DNA of 64,000 nt, from positions 558,001-622,000 of the forward strand of contig NZ_CAMLHC010000001.1 of NCBI RefSeq assembly GCF_946479755.1, read 5' to 3'. Origin of the DNA: an uncultured Chitinophaga sp. GTDB taxonomy: Bacteria > Bacteroidota > Bacteroidia > Chitinophagales > Chitinophagaceae. Under the pieces are notes generated by a model. The model was not told where the DNA came from and ran no database searches. It was given only the letters and a program-made list of their open reading frames with translations. How positions within the stretch are numbered: the stretch's first letter is position 1; every line of letters begins with the position of its first letter. Shown here piece after piece: positions 60,910 to 64,000 of the stretch. The position numbers were made by a program, and so were the translations under genes.

Positions 60910-63420
60910 ATGAAAAACAGCTGTCTGACTATCATAATCACCCTGTGGCTGACCGCCCTCTGCGCGTCCGGTGCCATGGGGGCCACGGAATCCTGGATAC
61001 GGATCAACCAGCTCGGGTATCTGCCCGCAGGCGTTAAAGCGGCCGTATGGGCCAGTAAACATACAGTAATACCCACGGGGTTTCAGCTGGTGGATTCCGC
61101 CAGCGGTAAGACCGTCTTCACCGGCGCCGTTAAAGCCTTCGGACAATACGGTCCTTTCAGGTCCACTGCCCGGCTCGACTTCAGCAGCTGGAAACAAACA
61201 GGCACCTTTTACCTGGTAGCAGGAGAGGCCAGGTCGCCTTATTTTCGTATAGGCCCCAACGTATACGCCGGCGCCGCGGATTTTGCCCTGCGGTATATGC
61301 GCCAGCAACGATCGTTTTTTAACCCTTTTCTAAAAGATTCCTGTCATACCCATGACGGCTATACGTTATATGGACCAATGCCCGACAGCACCCGCATCGA
61401 CGTAGCCGGCGGATGGCATGATGCGAGCGACTACCTCCAGTATTCCACCACATCGGCGAACGCCACCTACCATCTGCTGGCAGCCTATCGCGATTTCCCG
61501 CAGGTGTTCGGTGACCGGTACGCGGCCAACGGCCTCGAAGGGGGCAACAAAATACCGGATATCCTCGACGAAGCACGCTGGGGGCTCGACTGGCTGTCGA
61601 AAATGCACCCGCGCGACAACTGGATGTTCAACCAGATCGCTGATGACCGCGACCATAACGGCATGCGCCTGCCCAAAGAAGATCCCTTTTATGGAAGAGG
61701 CTTTGAACGACCGGTATATTTCTGTTCCGGCCAGCCGCAGGTACGGGGCAAATTCATGAATCAGACCACCGGCGTAGCTTCTACGGCAGGTAAATTCGCC
61801 AGCGCTTTCGCACTGGGATATGACCTGCTGAAAGATAAAGATGCCGCCTATGCCGGCATCCTCCGTCAGAAAGCCCTCACCGCTTATAATATGGGCCGCC
61901 GGCAACCGGGCGTCTGCCAGACCGCCTCGGTGAAGTCGCCCTATATCTATGCGGAAGACAACTGGGTCGATGACATGGAACTGGCTGCGGCCTCACTGTA
62001 CCGGCTACACGGAAATGACAGCTACCGGCAACAGGCGATGGACTATGCCGGGCAGGAAAAAGGAACACCATGGCTGGGCAAAGACACCGCCCACCACTAT
62101 CAATGGTATCCCTTTATTAATCTCGGTCACTACGAACTGGCGCGGCAACTGAAGGGCGCCGCCCGGCAAACCGTCACCGGTTACTACCAGGAGGGTATCG
62201 ATAAAGTATGGCAACAGGCAAAAAACAATGCCTTCTACCGTTATATTCCTTTTATATGGTGCAGCAACAACCTCACCACCGCCTTCGCCATCCAGTGTTA
62301 CTGGTACCGGCAGCTGACCGGCAGTACTGCCTATACGGCGCTGGAACAAGCCAATTTCGACTGGCTCTTTGGCTGTAACCCATGGGGCACCAGCATGGTA
62401 TATGGCCTGCCCGCTACGGGCGATACACCGGAAGATCCGCATTCTGCTTTCACCCACCTGGGGCACTACCCGGTTGATGGCGCGCTGGTAGACGGTCCGG
62501 TGTACACCAACATCTATAAAAACCTGATAGGGATACAGCTGTCTAAACCAGACGCCTATGCGGCGTTTCAAAGCGACCTCGCCGTGTACCACGACGATTT
62601 CGGCGACTACAGCACCAATGAACCTACCATGGACGGAACAGCGTCGCTGATTTACCTGCTGGCTGCTATGGACCACGAAGGTGGCTACCATGCTGCTGCA
62701 CCGGCTAACAGCAGCGCATACACGTATACCTCCGGTGCTGTTACCCGCGGTGATACCAGCCGTAAAATGCTGACGCTCGTTTTTACCGGCGATGAATTTG
62801 CAGACGGAGGGCAGACAATACGCCGCGTACTGCAGCAACAAAAAGTGCCGGCGGCCTTCTTCCTCACCGGTAAGTTCTATGCCAATCCCGCTTTTCAGCC
62901 GCTCGTCAAACAACTCAAAGCGGATGGTCACTACCTGGGCCCGCATTCCGATCAGCATCCGCTGTATTGCGACTGGCAAAAACGGGACAGCCTTTTAATC
63001 ACACACGAAGCGTTCGATAAAGATCTCGCTGCTAACTACCGCAGGATGAAGTCCCTCGGCATTTCCAAAAGTGCGGCGCCCTATTTTCTGCCGCCCTACG
63101 AATGGTACAATGATACCATCGCGGCGTGGACGAAGGCAGCAGGCCTGCAACTGGTGAACTTCACGCCAGGCACGCGCTCCAATGCAGACTACACCACACC
63201 GGCCATGAAAAGTTATCGCTCTTCGGAAGAGATTTACAGGTCTGTGCTGCAGTATGCCGATACACAGCCTGCCGGACTGAATGGCTTTATGCTGTTGCTG
63301 CACATCGGCACAGACCCCGCCCGCACGGATAAATTCTACCATCGCCTGAACGAACTGATCACCGACCTGAAAAAAAGAGGATACCGCTTTGTGGCCATCG
63401 ACCAGCTTCTGCGCAAATAA
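60910..63420 (+). CDS. GH9 hydrolase fused to NodB-type deacetylase
   Basis: 836 residues. Signal peptide to about 24; an Ig-like CelD N-terminal domain (about 27-118); a GH9 (alpha/alpha)6 barrel (about 120-595) with GGWHDASDY (Asp171, Asp174) and the acid Glu571 in TNEPTMDGTA; then a NodB-type domain (about 617-830). In the latter the metal His pair is in HSDQH (679, 683), but the usual TFDDG is replaced by a longer TGDEFADGG (Asp628, Asp632). GH9 includes cellulases and also exo-glucosaminidases. With a deacetylase domain and NagA next door, an enzyme that deacetylates and trims chitin or chitosan oligosaccharides is more likely than a cellulase. Confidence 0.88.
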   Translation: MKNSCLTIIITLWLTALCASGAMGATESWIRINQLGYLPAGVKAAVWASKHTVIPTGFQLVDSASGKTVFTGAVKAFGQYGPFRSTARLDFSSWKQTGTFYLVAGEARSPYFRIGPNVYAGAADFALRYMRQQRSFFNPFLKDSCHTHDGYTLYGPMPDSTRIDVAGGWHDASDYLQYSTTSANATYHLLAAYRDFPQVFGDRYAANGLEGGNKIPDILDEARWGLDWLSKMHPRDNWMFNQIADDRDHNGMRLPKEDPFYGRGFERPVYFCSGQPQVRGKFMNQTTGVASTAGKFASAFALGYDLLKDKDAAYAGILRQKALTAYNMGRRQPGVCQTASVKSPYIYAEDNWVDDMELAAASLYRLHGNDSYRQQAMDYAGQEKGTPWLGKDTAHHYQWYPFINLGHYELARQLKGAARQTVTGYYQEGIDKVWQQAKNNAFYRYIPFIWCSNNLTTAFAIQCYWYRQLTGSTAYTALEQANFDWLFGCNPWGTSMVYGLPATGDTPEDPHSAFTHLGHYPVDGALVDGPVYTNIYKNLIGIQLSKPDAYAAFQSDLAVYHDDFGDYSTNEPTMDGTASLIYLLAAMDHEGGYHAAAPANSSAYTYTSGAVTRGDTSRKMLTLVFTGDEFADGGQTIRRVLQQQKVPAAFFLTGKFYANPAFQPLVKQLKADGHYLGPHSDQHPLYCDWQKRDSLLITHEAFDKDLAANYRRMKSLGISKSAAPYFLPPYEWYNDTIAAWTKAAGLQLVNFTPGTRSNADYTTPAMKSYRSSEEIYRSVLQYADTQPAGLNGFMLLLHIGTDPARTDKFYHRLNELITDLKKRGYRFVAIDQLLRK

Positions 63421-63450
63421 AAAAAATCCCCGGGCAGAAGCCCGGGGAGC
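63418..63450 (-). terminator. Terminator of the last, minus-strand gene
   Basis: Perfect 8-bp stem CCCCGGGC/GCCCGGGG with an AGAA loop. On the minus strand it is followed by a run of T, so it ends the gene to its right; on the plus strand there is no T-run for the GH9-NodB gene. Confidence 0.8.
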
Positions 63451-63454
63451 TGTA

Positions 63455-64000
63455 TTACCACAGTCTGCCGCTCGCGTATGCATCGTACTCAACCGGTGAT
63501 AGGGGATCTTCCGGGTGATGCGTCAGGTACCGGCGTGCTTTCTCGCTCTCCTTATGCGGCAGGTAAAGGAAGCTGAGAAAGCGGTATGGACGGCCGCAAA
63601 AAATTTCTTCAGGATCTTTAGCGGTGTTCAGTGCCACCCGGGGGACGGCAAACAACCGCGCTTTATCAATGCTGTGATGTGTCTTAACAGCGGAAATATT
63701 TTCCAGTCCGAAATGTAACGGCTCCTGGCGTAACACGCTGCCGAACTGTTTAAATATCTCTCTGCATACTTTCAGAGGCCCGGCGATAGTGCCTGCACGG
63801 GAAGGCAGCTGCTGGCTGTCGGCCACCGGCGCAATACCACGGATCAATATCCCGCCGAACGTATGATCGGTGGAAAGGGTAATGTCCATTCCCGTGCCGT
63901 GGAAATACCACTCCCCGTTACTGCTCTGAATATGCTCGTGCGCATGGGCATAGGGATCGTTGTGCGTATCGCTGCAATAGTAAAACTCACAGTCCACGAT
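63455..64000 (-). CDS. Hypothetical protein, 5' end cut by window edge (partial)
   Basis: The frame is open to the last base, so at least 182 residues are visible and the true start is outside. It contains a run of His/Asp residues (DTHNDPYAHAHEHIQ), GEWYFHGTGMDITL and GGILIRGIAPV, then LKVCREIF and ARRYLTHHPEDP near the end. This resembles conserved uncharacterised proteins of Bacteroidota that I cannot name with certainty. No membrane segment is seen in the visible part. Terminator just downstream. Confidence 0.7.
   Translation of the reverse strand: MVDCEFYYCSDTHNDPYAHAHEHIQSSNGEWYFHGTGMDITLSTDHTFGGILIRGIAPVADSQQLPSRAGTIAGPLKVCREIFKQFGSVLRQEPLHFGLENISAVKTHHSIDKARLFAVPRVALNTAKDPEEIFCGRPYRFLSFLYLPHKESEKARRYLTHHPEDPLSPVEYDAYASGRLW

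Noticed and set aside
59845..61308. 487-codon open frame on the minus strand across NagA and the GH9-NodB gene
   Set aside because: Spans two real genes and their gap, no recognisable domain, no signal or start context.
60910..63420. Simple cellulase annotation for the GH9 gene
   Set aside because: The NodB fusion and NagA next to it make an amino-sugar substrate more likely; cellulose remains possible.

Overview
The window looks like a chromosomal piece of a Chitinophaga-type member of the Bacteroidota. Evidence: two FecI-type sigma / FecR / SusC / SusD loci, many lipoproteins with Cys-Lys-Lys after the lipobox, promoter -7 boxes of the form TAnnTTTG, gliding-type (Gld) ABC genes, GG-leader lanthipeptide precursors, and a chitin/chitosan-type GH9 plus NagA pair. 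Assignment to genus is an inference from gene content; no rRNA or tRNA gene was seen.

Layout. (1) 1-11.4 kb: the 3' end of a non-ribosomal peptide synthetase with three complete A-PCP modules (specificity codes read by eye as Leu, Asp, Ile-like) and a terminal thioesterase, followed at once by a subtilase lipoprotein. (2) 11.5-19.6 kb: single regulatory and metabolic genes (UspA, AraC, SDR, lipoprotein amidohydrolase, Crp, sterol-desaturase-like hydroxylase, metallo-beta-lactamase fold protein, HxlR). A decayed partial copy of the Crp gene lies about 1 kb upstream of the intact one. (3) 19.7-21.46 kb: seven consecutive lanthipeptide-like precursors with conserved leaders and a C-x6/7-C...C-x2-C core, ended by a terminator and with no modification enzyme nearby. 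(4) 21.6-25.8 kb: GH43 hydrolase, ZU5-like lipoprotein, S33-type hydrolase. (5) 26.0-41.1 kb: one long co-directional locus: sigma factor, FecR, SusC, SusD, DUF4397 lipoprotein, GldA-like ATPase, a GldF-GldG fusion, two paralogous truncated MutS-like ATPases and an S41 protease, closed by a perfect terminator. This is the most unusual gene set in the window. (6) 41.1-46.2 kb: a non-coding leader-like stretch, a small S24/S26 protein, a metallo-beta-lactamase fold enzyme divergent from a LysR regulator, a C39-like cysteine-peptidase-fold protein with a 65-residue partner, and a CAT-like acetyltransferase; this part is AT-richer. (7) 46.2-55.2 kb: a second sigma/FecR/SusC/SusD locus running into a TlpA-like thioredoxin and a secreted amidohydrolase. 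(8) 55.2-64 kb: AraC regulator, a small hypothetical protein, long-chain acyl-CoA synthetase, DUF4932 zincin-like protein, NagA, a GH9-NodB fusion, and a hypothetical gene cut by the window end.

How genes may work together: both SusC proteins carry an N-terminal STN-like domain, which fits signalling through FecR to the adjacent sigma factor. In the 26-41 kb locus this surface uptake system is tied to a Gld-type ABC transporter, a MutS-like ATPase pair and a periplasmic protease. NagA with GH9-NodB forms a compact amino-sugar catabolic pair. Several regulators sit next to perfect palindromes or direct repeats that are good operator candidates.
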